DNA from: Vigna angularis
Taxonomy: Eukaryota > Streptophyta > Magnoliopsida > Fabales > Fabaceae
Direction: 5' to 3'
DNA length: 64,000 bases
Assembly: GCF_016808095.1 (NCBI RefSeq)
Contig: NC_068975.1
Location: 7,958,501-8,022,500, forward strand
The position numbers were made by a program, and so were the translations under genes. The notes beneath the pieces were generated by a model. It did not search any database. It saw nothing but the letters and a program-made list of their open reading frames with translations, and was not told the origin of the DNA. This document shows, piece by piece, positions 33,379 through 44,905 of the stretch (position 1 is its first letter; each line of letters begins with the position of its first letter).

Positions 33379-34318
33379 TGTTACCAATAAGGAGTATTGG
33401 TAAATCTTGAAGAAACTTGTTTTGATGATGCTGCAAGAAGTTTTAGTTGAAGAAGATATTAGAATTAGTTAAAAGCAATTTGTAGAATTTAAATGTAGTA
33501 GGAAATTCTTGTAAACTTTGTAAACTTGCATTTTTTAACTGCAATAATCTATTATGGAATGACAATAATCGATTATCACAGAGTCATACAGGAATAATCG
33601 ATTATCACATCATATAATCGATTATTACATTTTGAAAACCCTGTAACGGACTTTAATAATCGATTATCACTTTTGATAATCGATTATCAGTGGCAGTTGG
33701 GAGATGTCTTTTCAGTTTTTGACCCTGCACGAAACTAGGCTTATAAATAGAGGTCTTCACAGCTCTTAGAAAGAACTTTTCAATTGAGAGTATTAGAGCT
33801 TTGTGCCTAAGGGAAGCTCTCTGTGAGTGAAAAGGATCTATGCCATTTTGAGAATACAGTTTGTCTGAGGAAGTTCTCAAAGTGATAGAGTGCTCTTGCC
33901 TGGTCTTGTGAATAGGAGAAGCTCGCGTTTTGTGTGTCAAAGGTCGGAGCGGTTCTCTTCAAGTTGGCTGAGCAGGTTCTTCCGTTCGTTTGTCGAAGGA
34001 AGGTGTTTTCTATTCTTTGCTTATTTTGATTATCTGATTGTAATATGCAAACTATATTTTTAGTGAAAAAGGTTAATCACTATTTATAGTGATTAACGAC
34101 TGGACGTAGAATCTTTTGATTCGAACCAAGATAAAAATTCTGTGTTGATTTTCTTGATCCCTAAAACTCTTAGCACATCAACTGTTCGATAAAAGTTCGC
34201 TAGGAAAATCAATTTTTGAAACCGACTATTTTAACTTGTGTTGTGATCGTTACACGCTTTCCGCTATCTATATTTTATTCCGCTGCGCAACTCTATAACG
34301 GTACCGATTGTTCCAACA
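33379..34318 (+). repeat. 3' LTR of the young gag-only Copia element
   Basis: TGTTACCAAT to TTGTTCCAACA, 940 bp, aligned without gaps to the 5' LTR. The minus-strand frames over this region are mirrored in the 5' copy and are not genes. Confidence 0.95.
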
Positions 34319-34833
34319 TTGTCTCCTTCTGACCATAGACTCTCGGCTTGTCTCCTCCCCTGCTTCCTCATTTTTCTTCAATCAATCCCCTGTGCTTGGA
34401 TGTAGCTATGTCAATTGGTGTTTCATGTTGACAAAAATGATTCACATAATTTCCACGTGCTGTAAGCCAGAGTTCTTCTGGAAGGCTTTGTTCTGAGCAT
34501 ATGTTTTTGTTACTAAAGCTTACTATGCCTTTTCTCAATGTGATGTGGCAAACTAAAAAAAACGTGACACCTCCTAACATGGGCAGTAAAATTAGCGGTT
34601 GTGTGCACCTCCAAAAGAAATTAATCTCTAAATTTTTGTCCAACAATTTCCCTACAATTAAAAATGCAAATAATTAGACTCAGATAATTCAAATTAATTA
34701 AAATAAGAATTTCTGGTCAAATTAAACACAGTACAAAAAAATGGGAAAATACTGGATATTTGAGCACACTTTCCTGATTAACTCTAGTACAATAAACTAA
34801 GTGCAGTGCAGAAATTATCAACTCATCAAAAAC

Positions 34834-35357
34834 TATTCATTCTTTTCCTTGGAGGTAATATTAAATGCAAGACTCTAAAGGAAGCCACTGAATTGATTGA
34901 AAACATGGCTACTAATGACAATGAGATGCATAGTGAAAGAGGAGCTCCAATTCAACAGAAGGGAGTCCTGCAAAAGCAATCTCAAGACGCCTTGCTTGCA
35001 CAAAATAAGATCATCACTCAGCAGTTGGAAGAAGTGACAAAGAAGCCTTCTTTATTACCTCAAGAGATATATAATACTTTGATGGTTCAAAGGTAGTAGA
35101 AACAGTGGCAGCCACAACCTATTCCAAACGAGAAAACCACAAAGCTGGAGGAGACTTTCTAGTAATTCATGAAAATGAACGTCTCTTATTGTAAGAATAT
35201 AGAGGTTGCATTTAACAATATGAAGATGCACATTGGGCAATTGGTCAACAAGATGGAAGGTTGTGAGAAGGATGCGAAGAGTAATTTGAAGGAAGAGTGT
35301 AAAACCATTTACAAGAAGTGGCAAAGTGTTAGAGGAGAGAAAAGAGAAAGAAAATGA
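34834..35357 (+). pseudogene. Gag, second part, of the plus-strand element
   Basis: Continues gag after the AAAAC duplication: FLGGNIKCKTLKEATELIENMA, SERGAPIQQKGVLQ, then NKIITQQLEEVTKK. Nonsense codons at 35094 and near 35162 break it. After that, MKMNVSYCKNIEVAFNNM and IGQLVNKMEG form a coiled region matching 46261-45932 of the outer element. The zinc knuckle expected here is not recognisable. Confidence 0.75.
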
Positions 35358-35528
35358 GAGTGAGAAAGAAACACTTGAGTGGAAAGAGGGTTAAGAGAGA
35401 AAAAAAGAAAGAAGAGGTAGATGAGAAAAAAAAAAGAGAGAGAAAGAATACGAGAAAAAAAAGGGAGAGCTTGTGAAAGATCACTTCCTTATCCAAAGAT
35501 TTATTCAAGCATGGACAAAGAGAAATAG
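35358..35528 (+). other. Purine-rich, frame-broken spacer
   Basis: AGAGAGAAA-rich sequence where the outer element codes a Lys/Glu linker (45932-46000). The frame is lost here through small indels. Confidence 0.5.
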
Positions 35529-36155
35529 TTGGAGTGGTTCATGGAGATGTTTAAAAAATTGGAGATTACCATACCTTTCTTTGAAGCATTGCAACAGATG
35601 CCATCATATGCAAAATTATTGAAGGAACTCCTTACAAAGAAAACAAAATATATTGAGAAGGAGACCATTGAAGTGCAAGGTAACTACAGTGCAATTATAC
35701 AAAAATTACCTCCTAAGTTTAAAGATCCAGGGAGCTTCACTATTCCATGCACCATAGGAGAGTTGGAAGTTGGAAGGGCGTTGGTTGATTTAGGAGCTAG
35801 CATTAATTTAAAGTCGCTTTCTATGTTCAAAAGAATTAAGGGTTTGGAACTCAAACCCACTAGAATGACACTTCAATTGGAGCACAGGTCTCTTAAATAT
35901 CCGTATGGGGTAGTTGAACATGTGCTGGTAAAGGTTGACAAATTTGTATTTCCAGTGGATTTTGTTATAATGGAGATGGAGGAGAATGGAGATGTGCCTC
36001 TCATTATTGGGAGACCATTTATGAAGACTGCTAGAGTTTTAATTGATGTGGAGAATGGTAAGCTTAAAGTAAGAGTTCAAGATGAAGACGTGAATTTTGA
36101 TGTATTCACAGCCATGAGACATCCTAAAGATGATAAAAGCATGTTTTCAAAATGA
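35529..36155 (+). pseudogene. Aspartic protease region of the plus-strand element
   Basis: Open from the linker LEITIPFFEALQQMPSYAKL to PKDDKSMFSK. The retropepsin core is PCTIGELEVGRALVDLGASI, with catalytic Asp in DLGAS, and LIIGRPFMKTARVLIDVENG. In an active element this would cut the polyprotein. It then breaks at 36156 by a frame change; the rest of the linker runs at 36244-36606. Confidence 0.85.
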
Positions 36156-36243
36156 CATACTTGATGAAGTTTGTATGGTGCAAGAAAGGATGGTATGTTA
36201 TTCTTCTCCATTATAGAAAACTTTTATTGATGCTTGTGAGGAC

Positions 36244-36606
36244 TTGAATGAAGAAGAAGAAAAATTAATTGATGAATGCATGACAGATTTGGAGACATTG
36301 AAGGATATTCCAGTGGAGGATACTAAGTTTGAGACGATTGATACCAAACAAGAAGTCAAAGAAAAGAAGTTAGAATTAAAGATGTTACCATCACATTTGA
36401 AGTATGTTTTCTTAGAAGAAGATGGAACAAAGTTAGTCATCATTAGTAATTCTTTGCTTTCTGAAGACGAAAAGTTGGTAGAAATATTGAAAGCCAACAA
36501 AGAAGCTATTGGGTGGTCAATCTCAGATCTCAAAGGTATAAGTCCAACTTATTGCATGCACAAGATCTTTATGGAAGATGACTATAGGCTGAGTGCTCAA
36601 CCATAG
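36244..36606 (+). pseudogene. Protease to reverse transcriptase linker
   Basis: Acidic region (NEEEEKLIDECMTDLET) followed by the block SHLKYVFLEEDGTKLVIISN, LLKANKEAIGWSISDLKGIS-like sequence and PTYCMHKIFMEDD, the part that precedes reverse transcriptase in Athila-type pol. A TAG at 36604 interrupts it before RRLNPVMKEVV. Confidence 0.75.
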
Positions 36607-37922
36607 AGAAGGCTAAATCCAGTGATGAAGGAGGTGGTTAGAAAAGAAGTATTAAAGCTCTTGGAAGGTGGTATTATTTATCTAATCTCTGACAGTGAAT
36701 GGGGAGTCCAATATAGGTAGTTCCAAAGAAAGGTGGGATGACAGTAATTTATAATGAGAAAAATGAGCTTATTCCTACTTGGACTGTTACTGGATGGCGA
36801 ATATGCATTGGTTACAGGAAGTTGAATAAAGCCATTAGGAAGGATCATTTTCCTCTTCCTTTCATGGACCAGATGCTGTAAAGATTGGTAGGTCAAGGTT
36901 TTTATTGCTTTCTGGATGGATATTTTGGAAAGAACCAAATTGTGGTAGATCCAAAAGACCAAGAGAAGACGACATTCACTTTTCTTTTTGGTGTCTTTGC
37001 CTACAAAAAGATGTCATTTGGGTTATGTAATGCTCCAGCCACGTTTCAAAGGTGTATGCAGACAATTTTTGTAGATCTCATAAAGAAGTGTATTGAAGTC
37101 TTCATGGATGATATTTCAATTTTTGGAGATTCTTTCCAAAAGTGTTTGGCAAATCTGGATATTGTCCTCAAAAGATGTGTTCAAACTAATCTTGTGCTTA
37201 ACTGGGAGAAATGTCATTTCATGGTAACAGAAGGAATTGTGTTAGGGCACAAGATTTCTAGTAAGGGGATCGAAGTGGATAAAGCCGTCATTGAGAAACT
37301 TCCTCCACCAACAAGTGTGAAGGGAATCACAAGCTTCTTAGGCCATGCTGGATTTTATAGAAGATTTATTAAAGATTTCTCAAAAATTTCCAAACCATTG
37401 AGTAATCTGCTGGTTAAAGATGTACCTTTTGTGATAGATGAAGAATGTTTGAAAGCCTTTGACATCTTGAAAAGTAAATTGATGTCGGCTCCAGTAATTG
37501 TAGCTCCAAATTGGAATCAGAATTTTGAACTAATGTGTGATGCTAGTGATTATGCAGTAGGAGTCATGCTTGGTCAGAGAAAAAAGAAGGTATTTCACAC
37601 AATCTATGTGCTAGCAAAGTTTTGGAATGATTCCCAATTGAATTATGCTACTAATGAGAAGGAGTTCCTAACCATAGTTTATGCTTTGAAGAAATTTAGA
37701 CCTTATCTCATTGGGTCTAAGGTGATTATCTACACAGATCATGCAGCTACAAAATATTTGTTGACAAAGCCAGATTCTAAACCACGTCTAATTAGATGGG
37801 TGCTTTTATTGCAAGAATTTGATGTGGAAATTTGTGATAAGAAGGGGAGTGAGAATTTGATTTCTGATAATTTATCGCGGTTGGTTAACATTAAGGTTAC
37901 TAGCAAGGAACCAGAAATCTGA
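36607..37922 (+). pseudogene. Reverse transcriptase and RNase H of the plus-strand element
   Basis: RRLNPVMKEVVRKEVLKLLE opens the domain. A frameshift near 36710 and a stop at 36880 follow. From 36885: [32 protein letters not shown] and the catalytic FMDD box (FMDDISIFG). Then the connection [21 protein letters not shown] and the RNase H motifs [47 protein letters not shown] and DNLSRL. The substrate-binding half is damaged, but order and spacing are normal for a Gypsy pol. Confidence 0.9.
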
Positions 37923-38843
37923 GAATCTTTTTTAGATGAAACACTCGTGTACATTTAACAAAGGTCGTGGTTTCCTGATATGGCGAATTTTAAAGCTGCA
38001 GGAGTAATTTCAGAAGATCTTAATTGGCAACAAAGAAAGAAATTTTTGCATGATGCCAAGCAATTTATCTGAGATGATCCTTATTTGTTCAAAATATGAG
38101 CAGATAATCTTCTAAGGTGATGAGTGACAAATGAAGAAGCAGAAGGAATTCTCTGGCACTAGCATGACTCACATAATGGAGGACATTTCAATGGAGAAAG
38201 AACAGCAACAAAAGTCCTCCAGTCAGGTTTTCATTGGCCTACTTTGTTTAAAGATGCTCATAATCATGCGAAGAATTGTGATAAGTGTCAAACAACTGGG
38301 ACTATTTCAAGACGTCATGAGATGTCATTACAAGGCATTTTAGAGGTTCAAGTCTTTGATTGCTGGGGTATTGATTTTGTAGGACCCTTTCCACCATCTT
38401 TCAACAATGAATACATATTGGTGGCGGTGGACTATGTGAGTAAATGGGTGGAAGCATTGGCGTGTCCCAAAAATGATGACAACACTGTGATTAAATTTCT
38501 AAAGAGGCAGATCTTCTCACGTTTTGGGACTCCTAGAGTACTTCTTAGTGATGGAGGATCTCATTTCTGTAATTATCAGCTGGCGAAAGTACTCAAACAT
38601 TATTCTATGAGACATAAGGTAGTTGCACCTTATCATCCACAAACCAATGGCCAAGCTGAGGTGTCTAGGAGAGAGATAAAGAGGATCTTGGAGAAAATAG
38701 TTGCTTCATCAAGACAAGATTGGTCACAGAAACTGGATGATGCTCTCTAGGCATATAGCACTACAATGAAGACATCTATGGGTTTATCACCTTATCAGCT
38801 AGTTTATAGGAAAGCATGTCATTTGCCAATGGAGATGGAGCAT
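37923..38843 (+). pseudogene. Integrase, first part, of the plus-strand element
   Basis: The zinc-binding region ends [10 protein letters not shown]. The catalytic core begins [15 protein letters not shown] (first Asp) and has [11 protein letters not shown] (second Asp) and [19 protein letters not shown] (Glu). A TAG at 38748 ends the frame; GLSPYQLVYRKACHLPMEMEH follows. The earlier stretch (37923-38243) holds nonsense codons. Cut by the solo LTR at 38844. Confidence 0.85.
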
Positions 38844-40209
38844 TGATAACAGTTGAAAAACTGTTATTTTTATACCTAAAATTGATATCAAAAACAACCT
38901 GTATGACTTAGAAACTAGCTTAGAATCAGGCTTTTGCTTATGTTTTTGGAAATAAGAGAGTTGGACAGGTTTTAAGCTTGATTTCCTTATTTTTGCAGGT
39001 TTTTTAGATTAATTGAGTGAAAGAAGTGAAGAAGCTAAGAGTTGGATTCATAAAAGGAAGAAAAAGTGCAAAAACGGAAGAAGCCGAAAATACCGCTCAG
39101 CACCATTTACTGCTGAGCGGCACTTTGAAGACCCGCAATCATCGTTGGGGGGCACAACTACAGCTGAGGGACAGAATAGAAGTCACGCACTTACTGCTGA
39201 GCAGCATTATGATGGGCTTGGGCTCACTTTTCTGTAATTTTTAGAATATTATATAAGGTTTTAGTTAACCAGGTCAAGTATCTTTGGCTGGGACGAAGCA
39301 AAAACACATTCTTTCACCACTTGGAGGAGGATTTTGGATGTTAAGGCTCCTTTCTCAACTTCCTAGGGTTCTATCTTTTCACTCTTTCATTATAATTCAT
39401 ATAGTTTCACCATGAATATGGTGAACTAAACATTTATTGTTGTTGGGGTAGTCCTTTTGAAACTCTCATGTATGCAATTTGTTCTTCAAAATCATCTTTA
39501 AGATACATGATTTCTTTCATTAATTGTTAGGGTTTTTCCTCTTTGCTCAAAGCATGCATTGTTTAACTCATTCGATGTCATGATCATTGATTTTGTCGAT
39601 ATGGACACATACGGGGAAATCTAGATCTGGGTTATCTCTCCCAATAGTATTATAAACCTAGACATAGGAGTATGATGGTTGGTTTCCTTTAAGCTTTTGT
39701 TCACTATAATGCATGATTAATTGCTAGGGAGACAAGACATTGTAAACTAGTGATTATGATTAGGCTTTCTTCGCCGAGACATCGGGTTTAAGGTAATTTA
39801 GAAAGTGGCATTAACAATTAATGAAGAAAGATGAATTCCTGAATACATGAGAGTAGATAAGGATGAAATTGATAAACCCCAACAACATAATCATCCACAT
39901 ATTTCAATTCACGTGTTTTTGTTTCTTCTTACCATTGATCAATCCTTGCCTACATATTTACTTTTGAGTATTTACATTTAAATCTTAATCAATTGGTTTT
40001 AAAAGTCTTAGTTAATAAACAAACCACACAACTATCTAGGCCGTGAGTTCTTTAGGAGAACGATACTTGGTCTTACCAGGTTTATTACTTGATACGATTC
40101 GGTTACACTTGCCGAGGGTTTAACAAGTTTTTGATTCCGTTTTCAGGGATTAAAGATTTGTTCATCAAGTTTTTGGCGCCGTTGTTTGGGAACAAAATTT
40201 TTTTCATCA
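38844..40209 (+). mobile_element. Solo LTR, Athila-type, with an extended 3' end
   Basis: Starts TGATAACAGTTGAAAAACTG and ends TTTTTTTCATCA, flanked by exact AGCAT (38839-38843, 40210-40214). Removing it restores the integrase phrase MEMEHKALWALK. Its 3' tip holds two primer-binding-site-like copies (40132-40149 and 40174-40191). TATA-like ATTATATAAGG at about 39249. Confidence 0.9.
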
Positions 40210-40214
40210 AGCAT

Positions 40215-40625
40215 AAAGCTTTGTGGGCTCTTAAATTGTTGAATTTTGATCCTTTTGAAACTCAAAACAAGCGCAGAAGGCTGATGCTGGAGCTTGAACA
40301 GATGGGGTTGAATGAATATGATTCATCCAAGAATTACAAAGAAAAGGTAAAATTCTATCATGACAGGAAGTTGATAAAAAAGGTCTTTCATCTAGGGCAG
40401 CAAGTGTTATTGTTTAATTCACGATTAAAGCTTTTTCCTGGGAAGTTGAAGTCAAAATGGTTAGGACCGTTCATAGTGAAAGGTGTGCGTCCACGTGGAG
40501 CAATTGAATTGGTTGATCCAGCTACTAGTGATCCACAAAGAAGTTGGGGTAGTGAATGGCCAACGTCTCAAGCATTATCTGGGAGGAGAAGTGGAGCGTT
40601 TGTCTATAGTAATGAAGTTGGTTGA
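40215..40625 (+). pseudogene. Integrase C-terminus of the plus-strand element
   Basis: HKALWALKLLNFDPFETQ, KVKFYHDRKLIKKVF, QQVLLFNSRLKLFPGKLK, WLGPFIVKGVRPRGAIELVD and SWGSEWPTSQAL, where relatives read SWVVNGQRLKHY, so there is a frame slip near the end. It continues directly from 38843. After the stop stands GGTCAGGCTCGTGACGTTAA, a phrase conserved in the family. Confidence 0.85.
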
Positions 40626-41844
40626 TCCTTGAGCTTATTGGGTCAGGCTCGTGACGTTAAACAAGCGCTTACTGGGAGGCACCCCAATGTTCTAAACTCT
40701 ATTTAACTTATTTGCTTATGTTGTTAGAATAGGTTGTGATGTACTCAATTTGAAACTTTATCTACTATGATGGTTTGCTTGTGATTTATGCATGATGTGT
40801 AATGCTTGATGATGCTTGGATATTGATTGATGTTGACATTGTGCATTATATGTTAATATACAGGTTGTTCACGAGCTATGTGAACAGATGCATGATATTG
40901 TGATTGTGATTATCATGCTAAGCAGGATGTGTATGTGGAATGATTGAATAAGCCTATATGTGAGGTTTTGAACTCCAAAGTTTGTGATTGAATGCTATTA
41001 TATTGAAAGCATGAATGACTTTGCCCATGTTTCCATGATTTAATCACTTGCTTGTATGTATCATATGATCAAGGCCATTTGTTGGTAACCCTTTATTAGC
41101 CAAATGCATGATTTTAGCCCAATAAAAGAGAGCACAATGTGTTCTATCCTTTGAACCCTTAGCCTTGAACATCATAGAAAACCCTTTTTGAAAAGCTTTA
41201 CCTTGAGTTGAGTTGAAGATATCTTGTGGTATTGATAAGCAAAATAAAAAGGGAATATGAAAAACATTGAGCTAAGCATTTGAAAAGCAAAATAAAAAGG
41301 AAAGAAAAGAGAAAATAAAGGCTCAATGCAAAAGAAAGTTGGGAAGAAGGAAGAATGGTTGTGTTTAGATGATTCACTTCACTCAAGGATTTTGTGATCC
41401 AGAAAAACCAATTTTCTTGTTAGCCGAGCTACATTATAAGCCATAGAAAAGTCCTTGTGATGATAATTTCTTGTGAATGTGTTTGATTGTGGTTAAATGA
41501 AAGGCAAAGTTGATCCATGTGACATTGTGATAGTAGAGTGAATGAGTGACCTCTTATACACTTGTGTGTTTGAGTGAAACACTTTATCTGGTTAGGAAAG
41601 ATTCCATGAGCACATGATTACATCTATGCTTAGTTAATTGATCAATCATAAGAATAGCATTTGTTGGATACTACGTGATTATGTGAACACCAAAGCATGT
41701 GTGCATCTTGACTGAATTCTTTGTGATGAGTTGATTTGAGTAATTACTTGTCTTGAAAGAAAGAGTTTTGAAGGTTGTGAACCATTGTATGAATTCATGG
41801 AAGACTGAGTTACATCTTGTTTGTTTGAAGACAAGCACAGTTCT
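40626..41844 (+). other. 3' untranslated segment of the plus-strand element
   Basis: No gene; diverged copy of the 3' untranslated segment seen at 15951-17180 on the other strand. Confidence 0.7.
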
Positions 41845-41857
41845 AAGTTTGGGGTTG
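41845..41857 (+). promoter_or_regulatory. Polypurine tract of the plus-strand Athila-type element
   Basis: AAGTTTGGGGTTG directly before TGATAACAG of the 3' LTR. Confidence 0.75.
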
Positions 41858-43016
41858 TGATAACAGTTGAAAAACTATTATTTTTTATATTTAATTTTGA
41901 CCTTAAAGAGAACCTTTATGACTTAGAAATTAGCTTGAAATCATGTTTTTGCTTATGTTTTGGAAATAAGAGAGTTGGATGGGTGTTATGCTTGGCTTTC
42001 CTTGTGTTGGCAGGTTTTAAGATGAATTGAATGAAAGAAGTGAAGTAGCCAGGAGTTGGACTCAGAAAAGGAAGGAAAAGTGCACAAAAGAAGAGTCATA
42101 GTTAACGTTAGCGCCACTTTTAGCGCTAAGCGGCACTCTGAAGTCCTACAGTCACCGCTGAGGGGAAAACTGCAGTTGAGCGTCAAAATAGAAGAACCGC
42201 ACTTACCGCTGAGGCGAAATCACACTTTCTTCAACCCATGGAGGAGGATTTTGGATGCTCAAGCTCTATTCTTCAACTTCTAGGGTTCTATCTTTCATTG
42301 TTTTTCATCTACTTTCACCATGTTTATGGTGAACTAAACCTTCATTATTGTTGGGGAACCGATGTAATCCTTTGAAACTCTCATGTATAGAATTGGTTCT
42401 ATATTCTATATGTTTTCTTTCAATAATTGTTAGGGTTTTTCTTCTATACTCTATGCATGCTTTGTTTAACTCATTCAATTGCATGATCATTGATGTTATT
42501 TGTATGGACACATATAAGTAAATCTAGAACTGAAGAAATTCTCCCAAGAGTAATATTGCTTATACATAGGAATAGGAGGATTGGTTGCCTTTAAGCTTCT
42601 GTGCGAATGTAATGCACGAATAATTGCTAGGGAGACAAGACATTATAACCTAGTGAGTAGGAGTAGGCTTTCTTCACCGAGACATCGGGTTTAAGGTAAA
42701 TTAGAAAGTGACATTAACATTAATGAAGAAAAATGAATTCTTGAATACATGAGAGTGGATAGGATGAATCGGAAACCCCAACAACATAATCATTCATATT
42801 ATACATCAACCATTTTTGCATATTTCAAGTCCATTGATCAAAACCTTGCATTCATGTTTATTTTTCGTTATTCAACAACAATATTTTCGTTTACAAGTCT
42901 AATTTAATCAAGAAATCACATAATTGTTTAGGTCGTGAGTCCTTTGGGAAACGATACTTGGTCTTACCATTTTAGTATTACTTGATACGATTCGGTACAC
43001 TTGCCGAGGGTTAACA
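41858..43016 (+). repeat. 3' LTR of the plus-strand Athila-type element
   Basis: 1159 bp, ending GAGGGTTAACA like the 5' LTR. It lacks about 120 bp around the TATA region (junction near 42210). The two LTRs are noticeably diverged, so the insertion is old compared with the Copia element inside it. Confidence 0.85.
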
Positions 43017-43286
43017 AAGGGTCCCACAAAATCAATACCCCAGCAATCAAAAACTTCAACCTCTAAAATTCCTTGTCCTTTGACATTTATCACAATTTGT
43101 GGCATGATTATGAGCATCTTTAAATAGGGTAAACCAATAAAATCCTGACTGGAGAACTTTTGCTGCTGTTCTTTCTCCATTAAAATGTCTGCCATAAGGT
43201 GAATCATGACAATGCCAGAGAATTCCTTCTATTTCTTCATTTTTCACACATCGCCTCAGAAGATTATCAGCTTCAATCTTGAACAA
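43017..43286 (-). pseudogene. Integrase N-terminal part of the outer element
   Basis: RRCVKNEEIEGILWHCHDSP with [28 protein letters not shown] (zinc-binding) and, in another frame, [13 protein letters not shown] with the first catalytic Asp. A deletion after CQ has removed about 10 residues. Continues at 26453. Confidence 0.8.
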
Positions 43287-43790
43287 ATAAGGATCATCCT
43301 AGATAAACTACTTGGCATCATGTAAAAAAAAATTCTTTGTTGCCAATTAAGATCTTCTGGAATTACTCCTACAGCTTTGAAATTAGTCATATCAGCAAAC
43401 CACGGCCTTTGTTTGATATACATGAGTGTTTCATCTGAAAAAGATTCCCAGATTTCAGCTTCCTTGCTTGTAACTTCACTGTTAACCAACCTAGATAAGT
43501 GATCAGCTATTACATTTTCACTTCCCTTCTTATCACGGATCTCCACATCAAACTCTTGTAGTAAGAGTACCCATCTAATCAATCTTGGCTTAGAATTTGA
43601 CTTGGTTAACAAATACTTTATAGCTGCATGATCCGTGTAGATGATCACTTTAGACCCAATGAGATAAGGTCTAAACTTCTTCAACGCATACACAATAGCA
43701 AGAAATTTTTTTTCTGTGGTGGCATAATTGAATTGAGCTTCATTCAAAACCTTACTAGCATAATAGACAGTATGAAATACTTTCTCTTTT
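43287..43790 (-). pseudogene. RNase H of the outer element
   Basis: [55 protein letters not shown] and DHLSRL, the last carrying the conserved Asp and His. The DASDYAIG block is in the preceding frame, ending at 43793. Confidence 0.85.
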
Positions 43791-43792
43791 CT

Positions 43793-44758
43793 CTAACCCA
43801 GCACAACACCTATTGCATAATCACTGGCATCACACATCAATTCAAAATTTCGATTCCAATCTGGAGCTACAATCCCTGGGGCTGAGATCAATTTGCTTTT
43901 CAAGATGTCAAAAGCTTTTAAACATTCTTCATTCATCACAAATGATACATCTTTAACCAACAAATTACTCAACGGTTTAGCAATCTTTGAGAAGTCTTTA
44001 ATAAATCTTCTATAAAACCCAACATGACCTAAAAAACTTCTAATTCCCTTCACATTTGTTGGTGGAGGAAGTTTCTCAATGACCTCTACTTTGGCTATAT
44101 CCACTTCAATCCCCCTAGAAGAAATTTTGTGACCTAACACAATTCCTTCTGTTACCATGAAATGACATTTCTCCTAGTTAAGCACAAGATTCGTTTGAAC
44201 ACATCTCTTGAGCACAATATCCAGATTTGCCAAACATCTTTGGAATGAATCTCCAAATACTGAAAAATCATCCACGAAGACTTCAATACACTTCTCTATG
44301 AGATCCGAAAAAATTGTCTGCATACACCTTTGAAACGTAGCTAGGGCATTGCATAACCTAAATGACATCTATCTGTAAGAAAATACACCAAATGGACACG
44401 TACATGTTGTCTTCTCCTGGTCTTTTGGATCTACCACAATTTGATTATATCCAGAATATCCATCTAGGAAACAATAGAAAGTCTGACCCACCAATCTTTC
44501 CAACATCTGATCCATAAAAGGAAGGGGAAAATGATCCTTCCTAGTAGCCGTATTTAACTTCCTATAATCAACTCACATTCGCCATCCAATAACAGTCTGT
44601 GTAGGAATAAGCTCATTCTTCTCATTATAGATTATTTTCATCCCACCTTTCTTTGGAACTACCTGTATTGGACTCACCCATTCATTGTCAAAGATCAGAT
44701 ATATAATGCCAGCTTCCAGAAGCTTCAATACTTCTTTTCTAACCACTTCCTTCATCAT
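43793..44758 (-). pseudogene. Reverse transcriptase of the outer element
   Basis: MMKEVVRKEVLKLLEAGIIY and VSPIQVVPKKGG (44758-44573), then a damaged stretch coding a GYSGYNQI-like block, then [16 protein letters not shown] and the catalytic FVDD box (FVDDFSVFG), [37 protein letters not shown], and DASDYAIGVVLG opening RNase H. Four frame segments are split by stops. Confidence 0.9.
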
Positions 44759-44905
44759 TGGATTTAATCTTCTCTATGGTTGAGCACTTGGTCTATAGTC
44801 ATCCTCCATAAATATTTTATGCATGCAGTAAGTTGGACTTATACCCCTGAGATCTGAAATTGACCACCCAATAGCTTCTTTGTTGGCTTTCAATATTTTC
44901 ACCAA

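Larger units (their letters stand above)
30350..34318 (+). mobile_element. Young gag-only Copia retrotransposon
   Basis: Two 940-bp LTRs (30350-31289, 33379-34318) differ at five positions by eye. Exact 5-bp target duplication TTGTC (30345-30349, 34319-34323). PBS TGGTATCAGAGC at 31292-31303, one intact ORF, and a polypurine tract AAAAAGGGGGAGAT at 33365-33378. There is no pol, so it depends on a helper. It is the most recent dated insertion in the window. Confidence 0.95.
28628..34828 (-). mobile_element. Solo-LTR-like unit with nested Copia element
   Basis: The ends are TGATACGACTG and CAACTCATCA, flanked by the exact duplication AAAAC (28623-28627, 34829-34833) in the middle of a gag frame that resumes on the far side. 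Without the nested Copia element and its duplicated target it is about 2.2 kb and non-coding. TG..CA ends and a 5-bp duplication point to a solo LTR, probably oriented minus, because the left end with GGTCGTCTCTCAGGGACC looks like a U5 end in reverse. No second LTR, PBS or polypurine tract was seen. A small non-autonomous element is the alternative. Confidence 0.6.
26454..43016 (+). mobile_element. Full-length plus-strand Athila-type Gypsy element with nested insertions
   Basis: 5' LTR 26454-27761, PBS 27768-27785, gag, protease, reverse transcriptase/RNase H, integrase, polypurine tract and 3' LTR 41858-43016. It inserted into the integrase of the outer minus-strand element: the flanks AAGAG (26449-26453) and AAGGG (43017-43021) are a target duplication with one change, and joining them recreates that integrase. 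It was later hit in gag by 28628-34828 and in integrase by 38844-40209. Stops in gag, between protease and reverse transcriptase, and in integrase show it is dead. Confidence 0.9.
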
